Shown here: piece after piece, positions 1 through 11,283 of the stretch
Layout: each line of letters begins with the position of its first letter
Numbering within the stretch: the stretch's first letter is position 1
From: Pyrocephalus nanus
Lineage: Eukaryota > Chordata > Aves > Passeriformes > Tyrannidae
NCBI GenBank assembly: GCA_038380795.1
Contig: CM076259.1
Span: 62,267,938-62,331,937 of the forward strand
Direction of reading: 5' to 3'
DNA length: 64,000 bases
Made by a program: the position numbers and the translations under genes
The notes under the pieces: model-generated
The model's database searches: none
What the model saw: the letters and a program-made list of their open reading frames with translations, nothing else
What the model was told of the DNA's origin: nothing

Positions 1-3000
1 ACCCTATTTACAGCAATGAACTCCCTGCAACTATTCAAATCCCAATAAACTATTCACTTTGGAAAATGGATTCCACTAAACACTTGTCAGTAACAATGAT
101 CTAGGAGTCCAGCTTGATGCCAGCCACAAATACGTCGGTTTCAGGCACAGCAGCACCCTGTACAGTGATCTCAGCATGCAAACATATGCTGGTATGTGTG
201 GAGGAAGGCAGAATTAACACAGTGGGAGCTCAGATGCTCAGGTGTTTGTAGGTCTTATGGACTTCTTTTCCTCAGCATTACCCAGTTCAGCTGGAGCTGG
301 GTTTCCCCCCAAATGAAGTCCCAGTTTGTCCTGTTTGAGCCAGAGCAACAGCAAGGCAGGACAAGTAGCCCTATGAGGAGGTTGTCCCAAAGGGCAAATG
401 TGCCTAACCTCTGGCACCCAGATAAAGGGGGTGGAGCAGAGATTTGAGCAGGCAGCAACTTCTGAAAGGAACAAGGTCCAGGCAAGGGACCCATGGGATG
501 AGGGGGGCACAGAGGGAACGTCAGGCTCCATAATGTTTTTGTTGAGGATGCTGATGGTAGAACATCCACTACAGAGCCTGTGTGGAGCTGATCTCAAAGG
601 GGTCTCTTTTATAAGGGCTTTGCAAAACAGCTGTGTATTTTTAAAGTTTTCATTATTAAAATATTTTGCAAAGACTTCTTACAAAACTTCCCTGTTCTGT
701 AGAAAGAAGCTTTGGGGGTCAGGATGCTGAAATGCTAGACCCAGGTTTCAGCAGGTCCTGCAGCAGCTGACCCAAAGTGTGGTGGCTAACGACTCTGAGC
801 CAGGCCAGCTCTGAATGAAAAGTAGAGTTAATTTTAAGCTAATTCTATGCTGAATGTCCCTACTGGTCTGGCCACAGGGAGCTGTCTACAGATCATTTTA
901 GTCTTGTCATTTTCTTAAATGTTTATGTGTCTCATTATAGAATAGAGCAGGCCCTGCTTTTCACGTTCAAAATCTATTCTGAATTGATTTGCACACTAGG
1001 CAGTGAGAAGACCTCACTATAACTAATGACTGATGATGCCAGTATTTGTAATCTGAAGCCTATTCCTTTCTTAAATTCTTTTGCACACTTTGACCTACCT
1101 TCTGCAGTAAAACCACACTTTTAGTAGTTCAGTCTAAATGCAAAATTAAATCAGAAACCAAACAAGAATACTTTCTGCATTTTATCAAATGTGATTTGTG
1201 ATAATTAACTTTCATCAGTTTCATATCTACACTTTTGTAACTTTTTTAACTCCTTCTCCTCTCTCCTTCCCATACTCTGCCAGGTCTGGTTCATTTCATC
1301 TCAAAAATGTTCCAAATCTGTAATGTCAAAACACAAATTTTAACCCATTGAACAACTTCTCAGTTCTGACAGTCATGGGGGACTGGGTTTTCAAAAAAAG
1401 CCAGCCTTGCTGTTAGGATGAGAACAGACACTTCATATGCTGTAATAGGAACCAATAGAAAAAAATAGTAACAAAAATAATAAGAAAATTTGGGTCATTG
1501 TTACCCCATGGCTACAACACTGGGGCCCCTGGATATTTATTCTCTGTTCTGTTCCCAAGTTAAGTGCTGAAAGCTTTAATGTGCCCACATAACTTCAGAG
1601 AGAGCATTTGATGAGCAGGCCACCTCTGCCAGGATTTGGTCCTCTGATTTAACGTGGATACCCTGCTACTGTTTTCTCAGTAAAGGGTGTCTCCAGATGG
1701 GCAGGCTCTGCCTCTTCAGACTGCACTGGAGAAGGAGATATTCCACCCTGTCCTGCCTTTGCTCTGTCTCTTCTGTGCACATTCAGGCATTTGATCTGCC
1801 ATTTCCCTGGAACTGATTCAAGCCACCAAATCAACAAAACTAGTTCACAAAGTCTTTGACTGAATTTATCCCCTCCTTTTTCAATAATGCAACAGCAACA
1901 GGATGTTATCAAAACCTGGCTCTGGAGCCTTCGTGAGACCTAATTCTGATTACCACTAGGATGACTTTGGAGTTGGCTCAGAACTGCTCTGTGGCCTGGA
2001 AAGTTTTCATCAATCTTTCTCCTTTGTCACTGTCCCTTTGGGGGTGGCAGCAAGGTGACTCATCCTGCTGCAGTGCTTGCAGCTGAGCAGCTGCATGGGC
2101 ATGTTCTGCAACACCTCATACCTTGGGGTACAAGCATAGGGGCGGCATGTTGCCTACCAGCAAAGCCAAGGCCTCTTTCCATGTCACTCCTCTCCTCACT
2201 AGGAGATGCTTTGAAATGTGAGAAATTCCATTTTTTCCCATGCCCGAGCCCCTTGTGGCTGATGTCCTCCATGCCACCCCCTTGGTCAGATGCATTTAGA
2301 AGCACACTCCTGCTCTGTCTCCTTCACCCCACAAATACATCTTATTAGACGAGCAGTATGTGACCCTTGCCACATGTGGTTTTCCAAGACTTTCCAGGGT
2401 TTTTATCAAGCCATCCCTTGGTCTTTATAGCTGGATTTCTTTCAAGTGTTGCTCTACTGCCTTGCAGCTTTCACAACAATATTTCTAGTGGTCTCCCACA
2501 GGGACACTAGCCTTCCCCATCTCATTCATGCAGGAGTTTTCTAAAGTCTCAGACTTTTTGGTCGTTTATATTCCAATCTATAATTTTTATTCTCCAAACG
2601 CTCTGTGCTATCATTGCAGCTTATCTGTTTCCTTTGTTTTCTTATCACGACAAAGCTGTCTTTCACCCTAACAATTATCAGGTAATAGTTTTGCTCCCTT
2701 TTGACTTCTCATAGACTGGAAGATATTTTTGTGTCTTCAATCACTACCTATAAGGTTATCTCTCTGGAGGTGGTTCTCTGGATCCCCAGGTGCCACTTTG
2801 AGTGCTCGTGCAAGAAAACGTTCACTCTCTGCATCTGTGACTTCCTTTTTGAGACCAGGAGAGGGGTCTTTTCCTGCTATAATTTTTCTTGTGACACTCG
2901 GAAAGTAGGACTATGGGACTTTTCATCACACTACAGGCAAGCATCAAGGTCTGCTTGAGCACATATACAAGGAAGAAAATCCACCACCTGGTGGATTTAC

Positions 3001-6000
3001 TATATCTAATTGTCTTCTTTCCTTGGTACAAGCAGGAAGTTGCTATGAGCAGTTTTTCTCACTGACATTGGTAGATGCATTCACCTAATTTTTATCCTGG
3101 GACTAGGTTACACCTTTACTCTCAGTCAGGATAAAACGACCAGTTTACGCATCTGTGTTCTTCTGCCCATAAAGCCCTTCTAATCCTGCACACTAATTGT
3201 GCACTACATGCACAATCATGCTAAACTGCTGTGACCTCAAAGAAGTGGTTTCAAGACAGGTGAGGTGTATCTTGGCTCTGAGACCGTTAATCCAATGACA
3301 GCCTAAACCTGAAGCAATGCTGACATGAGCAATAATTTTGCCCTCGCAAAGTGCAAGTTGCTCAAGTTAATTTTAGCCTGATTTAAGTAACCACACAGCA
3401 AAGGTGTGGCAGCAGGGAACTGCCACCCAAATACTTCAAGTCCCTGGAGGGTTTCTGAAGATGATGCTACTACTTCTGCTTCTCCTGCTATTACCTGGGC
3501 CATCTACAGTGTATTTACCAGTGCTGGAATCACCCCATCTAGGATAACCTTGCTTTGTTTCAGCCTCAGCTTTTGAACCTTGAGTCAGGAATTAATTTCC
3601 TGCAGTTTATCAGGGCTTTTTTTGCACATTGTGGTCTCTATGTCCTTAAAACTTCCATGGGCACACTCCAGCATGGAAACTTTCTTCTCCTCATGTGTCC
3701 AGTGCCTTTTAAAAAACTCTTTTGCAATTGTCTTAACCCAGGAAGAAGAGGGCATATTCTCACAAGAGAGACACCTGTCAGGGACCTGTGTCAAAAGGCA
3801 TTTTAGGACTCCATCCTGGGAAAAAATAGGGCTTTTGAAAATGTTAAAAGCATTTAAGCTACCCCTCCTTGCACCACCCTGCCAGCCAAAACACCTTGAC
3901 TCTCCAAGCTGCAAGATGTGCTCAAGGCAGCTCCTTCCTCCACCCTGACCCAGCTGCTCTTTGGCAGCTTAATCCTGCAGCTGCTTGGAGCTGGTAGTAC
4001 AGAAGTTGCAGCACTGTCCCTTCCAGCTTTCCATTTATACTGAAGCGAAAGCAGCTTCCTCCAGAGAGGCTGTCCAAGCAGGTGCTGCATCCCCCCAGGA
4101 GCCTGGGGAGCCCTTAGGAGGACAAAAGCTATGCATACCCAAACCACAGCTCTCCCCTCCCCTGCCTTTGTTCTGGTGTTGCTGACTGTGGGCACTGAGG
4201 TAGTGGGCAGCTTGCCACTCTCCAGATGGACTTGCTGCCTCTATTTTTCTTTCTCTTATTTTATTTTTTTTTTGCCTTTTTTTTTTTTTCTTTTTTTTCT
4301 TTTTCTTACTTCAGGCTAAATTGAGATCCCAGGGAAGTCAGTGGCAAAATACTCCGTTTCTCAGGGACCCTGTATAAATGGGGTAAAGTGGCATATCAGT
4401 TGTGGTAGACTATTTGTACCATTGCAGATAGATGAAAACTTGAATCATCTCCCATAGTTTTGGCTGCTATAGCAGATGAACTAACACTGTATCCCCTGAA
4501 TGCTGACTGAATTATCTGTGCTCTTCAGTTTGTGCTGAAGCAACCAAATACATCTTTTCCCTCAGTTTGTATGCAGCCCAATGTGTTAAGGTCAAGATCT
4601 ACACTCCAGAGAGAAGCAGATGGTCTCCTGCGTGATGTGTTTTCACTCACTGAGCATGAATATGAAAAAGCCTTCTTATTTTCCAAGCATATGAAAGTCA
4701 GTAATGTAGAACAGTCTCAGAGAATCTTAATATGTGAATAAACATGTGTTGCAAGAGTTTATTTTGGTCTTGGTGCTCACTATGGATTCCTGAGATTAAA
4801 TGATACCCGAATACTATATATCATTGTTTTTATTAACTTGGTTCAAACATCAGAGCCATGCCAAAAGTCTGTTTCAATTTGTGTAGATTTATACTAATTC
4901 TGACCTTCATAATGAACTAAACAAAAGCAATTCTGGAGTCAGTAAATGTTCACTTTGCCGAAGTATCTCTATATTATAAATACCAAATACTCGTGTATGT
5001 GTGCATGTCTGCATTTATGATGCAGTAGAGCTGTATTGCTGAGGGAACTTACACTGAATTTTAAAGCCTTATCCTGCTCTCTCACTGTATCACACAGCCT
5101 TTAGCAAAGAGCCTTAGGCCAAGGCACCAGCTAAGGACCATCCTCACCCTTCATGTCCCACAAATCCCAGCACACCATATCCAAACTTGTTGTCCTCTCT
5201 ATACCACCTTTGCCATCAGGCAGTTTACAGGTCTGTGCCCTTCATGGCCTTTTTTTCCCCCACACCTCACCCGTGCAGAAAGGAGGAAACCACTGGGACA
5301 GCTCACCCCACCACCCACCATACTGGGACCCTGACACATCCCTGGATCCTAAACATGGGCAGAGTCACCTGGGTGGTTTCTCTGAGTTCAGGCTGTGTAG
5401 AGAGGCCAGTATCTGCTTCTTCTTCCTAAAATAGCTGTGTTTAAGAGGTAGGGTGGAATGTCAAAATGTTTTTAATAACCAGCACAACATTTGAAGCATT
5501 TATTTCAAATCTTACTGAGCCAGTGGAAAGAGACCCATGGATTTCAGGAGATTTGTATGACTTTAAAATTGATTGTATGTCTAAGAGGGGTACAAAGCAG
5601 AAAATCATGGAAAAGGCTCTTAAGCATTTTCCCCCCTAATCCTTCACCTGTACCAGCTGTTGGAAAACATCTTGCCAAACATTCTCTCTCATCATGCTCA
5701 CTGCAGAAATTTCCTGAGCTTGCCCAGCCAACCAAAACATTAATTTCTACTAAGACACACACAACCCCCCATCTTTTTCCCCAGCTCAAGTAACATTAAA
5801 TGTTTTATTCAAACACAGAAAAACACAGAGATTCAGAGCTGAGACTGCTGCTTCTCTATGACCTCTGTGTATTTTTAATGTTTCTGGCTAAAGATGTGAG
5901 GTAAGGAAGCAGTGGAAGTGAGAACAGTGAATTCCATGTTGAAACAGTCATATGCACGTTTTTAACAGCATTTTTAAGTGCACCTGAAGAATTTACAGTT

Positions 6001-7555
6001 GCATCCATTTTGTGTGTGGAAAATTGCATGGTTGTGCAACTTCTTTATGTAGAACAAAGAAGTGAGTGTAAATGCCTGTAGAGAATGTCATGTCTCTGTT
6101 CATTTACCCACTTGCCAAATGTAAATAGACTTGCCTGCAAGTTCTGCAAAAGGTCTGTGTAGACGTCTGTGTTGAAAATACCCCCTTCATGGTCTTTAGA
6201 TGTTTCCTCAGTTCGTTCTATCTGCTTATTTTCCCCCAATATCTAAGCCATGTAATGAGGGTAAAAGAAACCCTCTGACAGTCTGAGGCACCCCCATAAT
6301 CAACAGTTCATTGATTCTTAAGAGCATTAAAGGCCAGAAATTAATGCTTCAAGAAACTTTATCTGGTAGCTGACTGACTGATGGATGGAGCAAATCACAA
6401 TGGTAGGCATTTAAAAACCCAGCTGGCCATGCCACACTTGTGCTCTTGGGTGTCAGCAGAATGCATTTTACCTCCCCTGAAAAGTCTTACAGCACTCTTA
6501 CTCCTTTATGAATTTTGATAACTGGGTTGTACACCATGCATTTGAAATCCCCCAAAACTATAACCTGTTGATTCTCTGCAATTTTTTTTATGTAGATGGT
6601 TTTTTTGAGTGAGATAAACATTTATAGTTGCCAGTATATACTAGCAATATTGACTGAATATTGATGTTAAAACATTGTTTTGCTTTGAAATAGGTGGGAA
6701 AATCCTTCAAAAATCACAAATTTCTCTTTGGTTTGTTTATTTGGAGGTTGTCATTAGATTTGTAGCCCAAGTTTGCTTTTAAATTCTTTTAACTTAAAAT
6801 TTATTTGTTTCTGAAGAAAAGAGTTCCCAGAGACTTTGTTTGCCCAGTCAGTATATGTATTGTAGTATAGGTCACAATGTAGAGGGTTAGCAGAGAGATC
6901 TCCTTAGTCATCTTCTTTTTATTCTGACTGACTTGTTTGTCAATTTGGGGTAGATGGTTTCTTGCCAAATAAGTCTTATTTCCCTCCATTTCTAATGAAA
7001 TTAGCTTGGCCCAGTGATTATGGCAGTAGACCATTGAATACGCCTCCCAGGCTTGCAATGTCCTTGTGCAGTTCCTCAGACCCTCTAGCACTGACCCAAG
7101 ATCCCTGTATCACACAGAGGGAGCTGGGTGTTAAAGGATGGGTGTCCCGGTAGCCAGTGTGATGAAGGAGATGATAGATCCTGAGAAACTGTAAGCAATG
7201 TTTATGTTTCGAGTCCTTCCACTGCAGAATTCTCCTGTCCTGAGGTAAGTGCTGAGAGGAAATTTTGTGATTTAGAACTCTGGTTTGAGTGTACCTTGGG
7301 GAAATGGGGTGGGATGTAGCCATTTGACCCCATTTATAGGCTTTTGGGACCTTCCCTCTGCTGTCAGCCTGTCTCAGTTACACATCAGATACTCCAGTAA
7401 GCCTTTCAAAAGCTACCCTGGTGGACGTACCATGCTTCCATTGTTCCTGAGTGACCTCCTTTTAGCATTAGGAAAGTGTTTCCTGAGCTCAGTTTGCCTT
7501 CCATTAGTCCACGTCTGTCTCTTGCCACCCTTTGCATCATGGCTGAAAGTCCTCT
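1..7555. other. Non-coding stretch, no gene recognised
   Basis: I see no recognisable gene, RNA or well-defined repeat here apart from a T-rich tract near 4.25-4.31 kb. All open frames are short (under about 125 codons), mostly begin at non-ATG codons, and resemble no family I know. The stretch is ordinary, moderately AT-rich vertebrate intergenic or intronic sequence. A few isolated splice-like signals occur, for example a donor-like GAG/GTAAGT at about 7,244 behind a CAG at about 7,225. They enclose only 17 bases and are at the level expected by chance. Confidence 0.6.
4243..4312. repeat. T-rich low-complexity tract
   Basis: About 70 bases of nearly pure T with scattered C and G, including T runs of 8-13. 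The tract is simple low-complexity sequence. It could be the complement of an old poly(A) tail, but the flanking sequence on the right does not read as a recognisable retrotransposed gene. Confidence 0.8.
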
Positions 7556-7559
7556 CTTC

Positions 7560-8215
7560 TCAAGAAACTCTATGATTACAATTTTCTCCTGTATTGTGTT
7601 TCTAGACCTCTAATTGGCCCTTTTGCTGTTCTTTTGACTTAATACAACTCAATCACATGTTTCTTGAAGAACAGTGCTCCAGACTGCACACAGATATTCA
7701 CAGTCACTTTGTAGATCTGAAAATTGGTTATGTGTCTCATAGGTTGCCATTCTGCTTACACATTACTAGTTTAGTACTACCCTCTTCTGCAACAACACAA
7801 AGTTGCTGTTCAGCTTGTGATCCACTACAGCCTCTGGACAGCTTTCTGTAGAACTGTTGGCCAGCCAGCTGTTCTGCATTCTGCAATATATAGCCAGTTC
7901 CTTCTGGTGTGATGAAGAATTTCTAAGCTTGTTTCTGGAGTGGCATGTTTTTCTGTTAGACCTTAAAAACACTGGTTTGCCAAGATCATTTTGAATTCTA
8001 ATCCTGTCTTCCAAACTCCTGACAGTCCTTCCCTGCTGGCTGCCATCTGTATATCCTCTCTGTTCCATCGTCTGGGGCATGAATAAAAATATTGAACACT
8101 ACTAAACCTGGGAGAGGCTGTGCTGCACCTAGCCCATATGTCCTTTCACTTTGATTGGTAATACAATATTCTTTCAGTACAGCCCTTGGGCCCCACTGTG
8201 CCTATCTCTGGATTA
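7560..8215 (-). mobile_element. Ancient CR1 (LINE) fragment, ORF2 3' part
   Basis: Read on the minus strand, this is a decayed CR1-family LINE covering the C-terminal part of ORF2, the reverse-transcriptase polyprotein. The minus-strand translation contains LEDRIRIQNDL at about 8,000, then NSWLANSSTE and VVDHKLN near 7,800. These correspond to the CR1 region that normally reads LEDRI..NDLDKL, then DWLxSS..EKDLGVxVDxKLNMS. At nucleotide level the plus-strand phrases around 7,990-8,015 (agatcattttgaattctaat), 7,810-7,830 (agcttgtgatccacta) and 7,605-7,615 (ctagacctctaat) match the old amniote CR1 type also seen in turtles and crocodilians. The copy is dead, with many indels and stops. Its ends are approximate, and it may extend further left. 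The recognition comes from memory of the family, not from an alignment. Confidence 0.75.
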
Positions 8216-9573
8216 CACCTCACCAAAGCTGACTTCAATGACGGTTTTCCTCATCAGGGACAAAAACCAGACAAAAGTGAATGGCTGTTTTTCAAACCAT
8301 TTCCTTTCTCCTTGTTTGTGTTTACTATTATTAAATCATTATTTGCTGTAATAACAAATTCTGAGATAAATAATCTCACAGGCGGATCATTTGTTTGTAG
8401 GTAGACATGACATTTGTCCTTTCCTGTTCTGCCATAGTCAAGACAATTTCCTTCCGCCAGCAGAGCAGAATAGTGTGTCACACTAAGATTAATGCAAATA
8501 CATTAATATGAACCTTCCAGATATACTTGAGATCTTTAAATTTTTTTTTCTCAGAGCCTTACATAGTTATTTTTTATCTGTTCTCTTGGGACTTGTGTTC
8601 CTGCCATCCCCTGCAGTAACTCCTCCTCCCTGCTATGCTATGGTTGTTCTGCCACCCTCTTCTCCCAGGGACTGTCCAAGGAGATAGCACCTTCCCCTCA
8701 GTAATATCTTGTCTTCAGGGCTGGAGGTTTCTGCTGCTTCTTTAAAAGTATTGTCAGACTAACCTTCTTGGTCTGAAGGTCTCTGTGCTATGACAGCAGT
8801 TGCATAATTTTCCCCTTTTATAACCTAAAATTTGTCCTCAGGCTGGTCTACTATGGTCTTAACCTTAGGGAAAAATAGAGCATTTTAGAACTATAACACA
8901 GTATGATTTTGGGGGTTCCCTGCACCTCCCTGGCCCCAGGGGAGAGCTGGGGAGCAGGCAGTCCTCCTGGTAACAATGACAACAGACAGAGGCTGAATCC
9001 TGGGCTTGGTAACTCCTTGTCTGCACAGGGAAGCTTGAATTTTTGGATTTGTTAAATTGTCCTGTTGTTCTAAAGGCATTCCAGCAGCTCAGATCTAAAA
9101 CTTACCCAGGCAGATTAGGAATGTGTCAGATGCTGAACTCCTCAAAAGTGCTAATACCTTGATGCCCTTTTATGTGGTTTAAGTCATGCATTTGTTTTGG
9201 AGCCAACAGACAGTGCCAGAAAAGAAAATGAAGCAACCTTTGCCAGTCCTCCCTTTGTAAACCTTCATTGCACAGTGGGAAACAGGAGAATTTACTTTAA
9301 CTAAAGCCAAGTCAATGTTTTAATCTTTGTAAACATGTCCTAAGTGTGCTGCCTCTTATCTTTATGCTATGGCCTTTGTACCAAAAAAAGTGAGTAAAAA
9401 AGCTGTTCAGCCAGAAATATCACAGTTCTGATATGAAAGCTGGTCATCAATCCCTTTTCTGTGGATCTTGGTGTGTGCTTGTGTGTTGCGTGTTTGTGCT
9501 CCTGTGTTGTTGAATCAGCTACTGATGGCATACAACACAAACACAGGCTGCTCCTGCAAGTGCCAGCACAGTT
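8216..9573. other. Non-coding stretch, nothing recognised
   Basis: No gene, RNA or clear repeat can be seen. The leftmost bases may belong to the 5' side of the decayed CR1 at 7.56-8.2 kb, because similarity fades gradually. A short T run lies near 8.54 kb. The open frames are all below about 90 codons and look random. Confidence 0.55.
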
Positions 9574-9660
9574 AAAAAAAAAAAAACAAAAACAACAGAA
9601 CAAAACACAAAACAGACAAACAAACAAACCCAAACAAAAATAAAGAAAATATTAAATAGT
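9574..9660. repeat. A-rich low-complexity tract
   Basis: A run of 13 A is followed by A-rich sequence with regularly interspersed C, including three CAAA units. This is simple low-complexity DNA. It could be the remains of a poly(A) tail, but the sequence immediately upstream does not resemble a processed transcript that I recognise. Confidence 0.8.
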
Positions 9661-9760
9661 TAAAAGGGAAAAAAATCCTTATTCAACACGACCTGAATTC
9701 TTCTTGATTGTGTGGAAAAGTCTTCCACTGCGGAAAAGTCTGCTGGGCAAAGAAGCAAAG

Positions 9761-9826
9761 GAGAGAGATATCTCTCTCTACATATATATATATAGCATAT
9801 ACATATAGTATATACATATAAATCAA
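9761..9826. repeat. 18-bp perfect palindrome plus TA-rich microsatellite
   Basis: Positions 9,761-9,778 read gagagagatatctctctc, which equals its own reverse complement. It is directly followed by a short alternating TA tract (about 9,782-9,793) and then imperfect ATAC/TATA repeats to about 9,826. The structure could form a cruciform or reflect microsatellite growth in two phases (GA, TC, TA). No function is implied. Confidence 0.85.
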
Positions 9827-11226
9827 ACTAAAAACGCCCTCTATGACAAAGGAAGAGAAACTCGGAGGAGGCTTCTCAGTGCTATTCCTTGCAAGGCAAA
9901 GCACCAAGGGGAAATCAAGAGGGAGAAGACAACTGCACTCTGAAAGAGGTTGGAGCCATATTTCTGAGAGCAGATTGGCACTGCAGTGCTCAAGCATCTC
10001 AGAAAAGCGGGCTTGAGCTGGGGAGAAAATTCTTGGGGGGCACCATGGGGCTGTGTGTCTGCTTACCAAGACTCGCTAGGCAAGTGAGGTGCTGGGCCAA
10101 CATAGACTTTCTCTTCCCAGACCCACCTGGTCTGGATTTCACTTGTTTGGAGATCTGCTCAACGTGGCAATGAGTATGTCACTGAGGAACCATGTCCTGC
10201 CTGAGGATGATCTGGTTGGATGCTTAAGACACCAGGAGAAGATTTGGCACCACTACTGAGAATCATGGGTGGTTTTCTTGATGGTTTTTTGTTGTCAGTG
10301 TTTTTATCTTTTGAGTACCCTGATTATCTGAAATAGTCCACATTTCTGTAGTAAACAAAAGAGAAATGTTACCATTGCAAATGTTACAGACAAAAATTTC
10401 AGTGCTACATCCAACTGGGAAATCTCCTACATTAAATCTTGTCTTTACTACAGCAGAAAGACTAATTATAAAGTGAACAATTAGCAATGGCTTGGGTATA
10501 ACTGATTACAGTGGGATTATACTCATTGTTATCTCCAAATGGAATGAAGTCCAAGCCAGTAAAGGATATTAATTGTGCTCTAAAGGAAAAAAAAAATCGT
10601 TTTAGCTGAAAACAATGCTGGGAGAAGTTCAACTAGGAGAAGGACTTTATTAACAGAAAAATCTGAATGATGATTGAGAATCATTGGATAATACTTCAGC
10701 AGATGCCCAAAAAAGCCACACCCAACAAAAGAATCTGCAGTCATTAAATGGCCTGCCTCAGAAGGGAAATAAAACTTCTTATTCATATGTCTACGTGGAC
10801 CCCGAGAGAAAATGTAAAAGGTGCTTAATGACAATATATATAAATTAGAAGGTATGTTTTGGAGAAAATTGATAAAAGGAGAAACAGATCACAAGGAGAA
10901 TCAAGACTAGCAGAGCTGAGGAAAGTTGCCTGTTGAGTATTTTGTTGTATATTTGGGATTTTACTTTAGTATTTCCAGAACATAAAGAATCCTAACAATG
11001 ACATGAGTCCATCATGAGATGAAAATAGTACAACTGCAAGTAGGAAAAAAAAAAATGTAAAAAAGATACTTATTCTGTAATATTTTTGTTCCTATGCCCA
11101 AGGAATAATTTATTCATATCAACCAAGAGCAATCACATCATTTTTGTCGCAGTTGTAACTAAAGAGGAGGTTAAACAGCAGATAATGAAGTCAGGCAAGG
11201 ATCCGAGTAACCTGTATCCAGAAGTC
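9827..11226. other. Non-coding stretch, nothing recognised
   Basis: Ordinary AT-rich sequence. I see no gene and no repeat family I can name. Several short A runs occur (about 10,585, 11,045 and 11,059). The open frames are below about 130 codons, and the longest starts from a non-ATG codon. Confidence 0.55.
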
Positions 11227-11283
11227 AAAAAAAAAAACAAAACAAAACAAAAAAAAAAAAAAAAAAAAAAAACCAAAAAAAAA
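11227..11283. repeat. A-rich low-complexity tract
   Basis: About 57 bases are almost entirely A, with a few C (AAAAC units early in the tract) and one uninterrupted run of about 24 A. The lysine-rich open frame that spans it is an artefact of the A tract. It may be an old poly(A) tail, but the flanks give no recognisable retrogene. Confidence 0.85.

Noticed and set aside
61..190. A faint CR1-like word (NDLGVQLDA, cf. EKDLGVxVDxKL)
   Set aside because: Only one short word matches, and the following sequence does not continue as CR1. The window edge prevents further checking.
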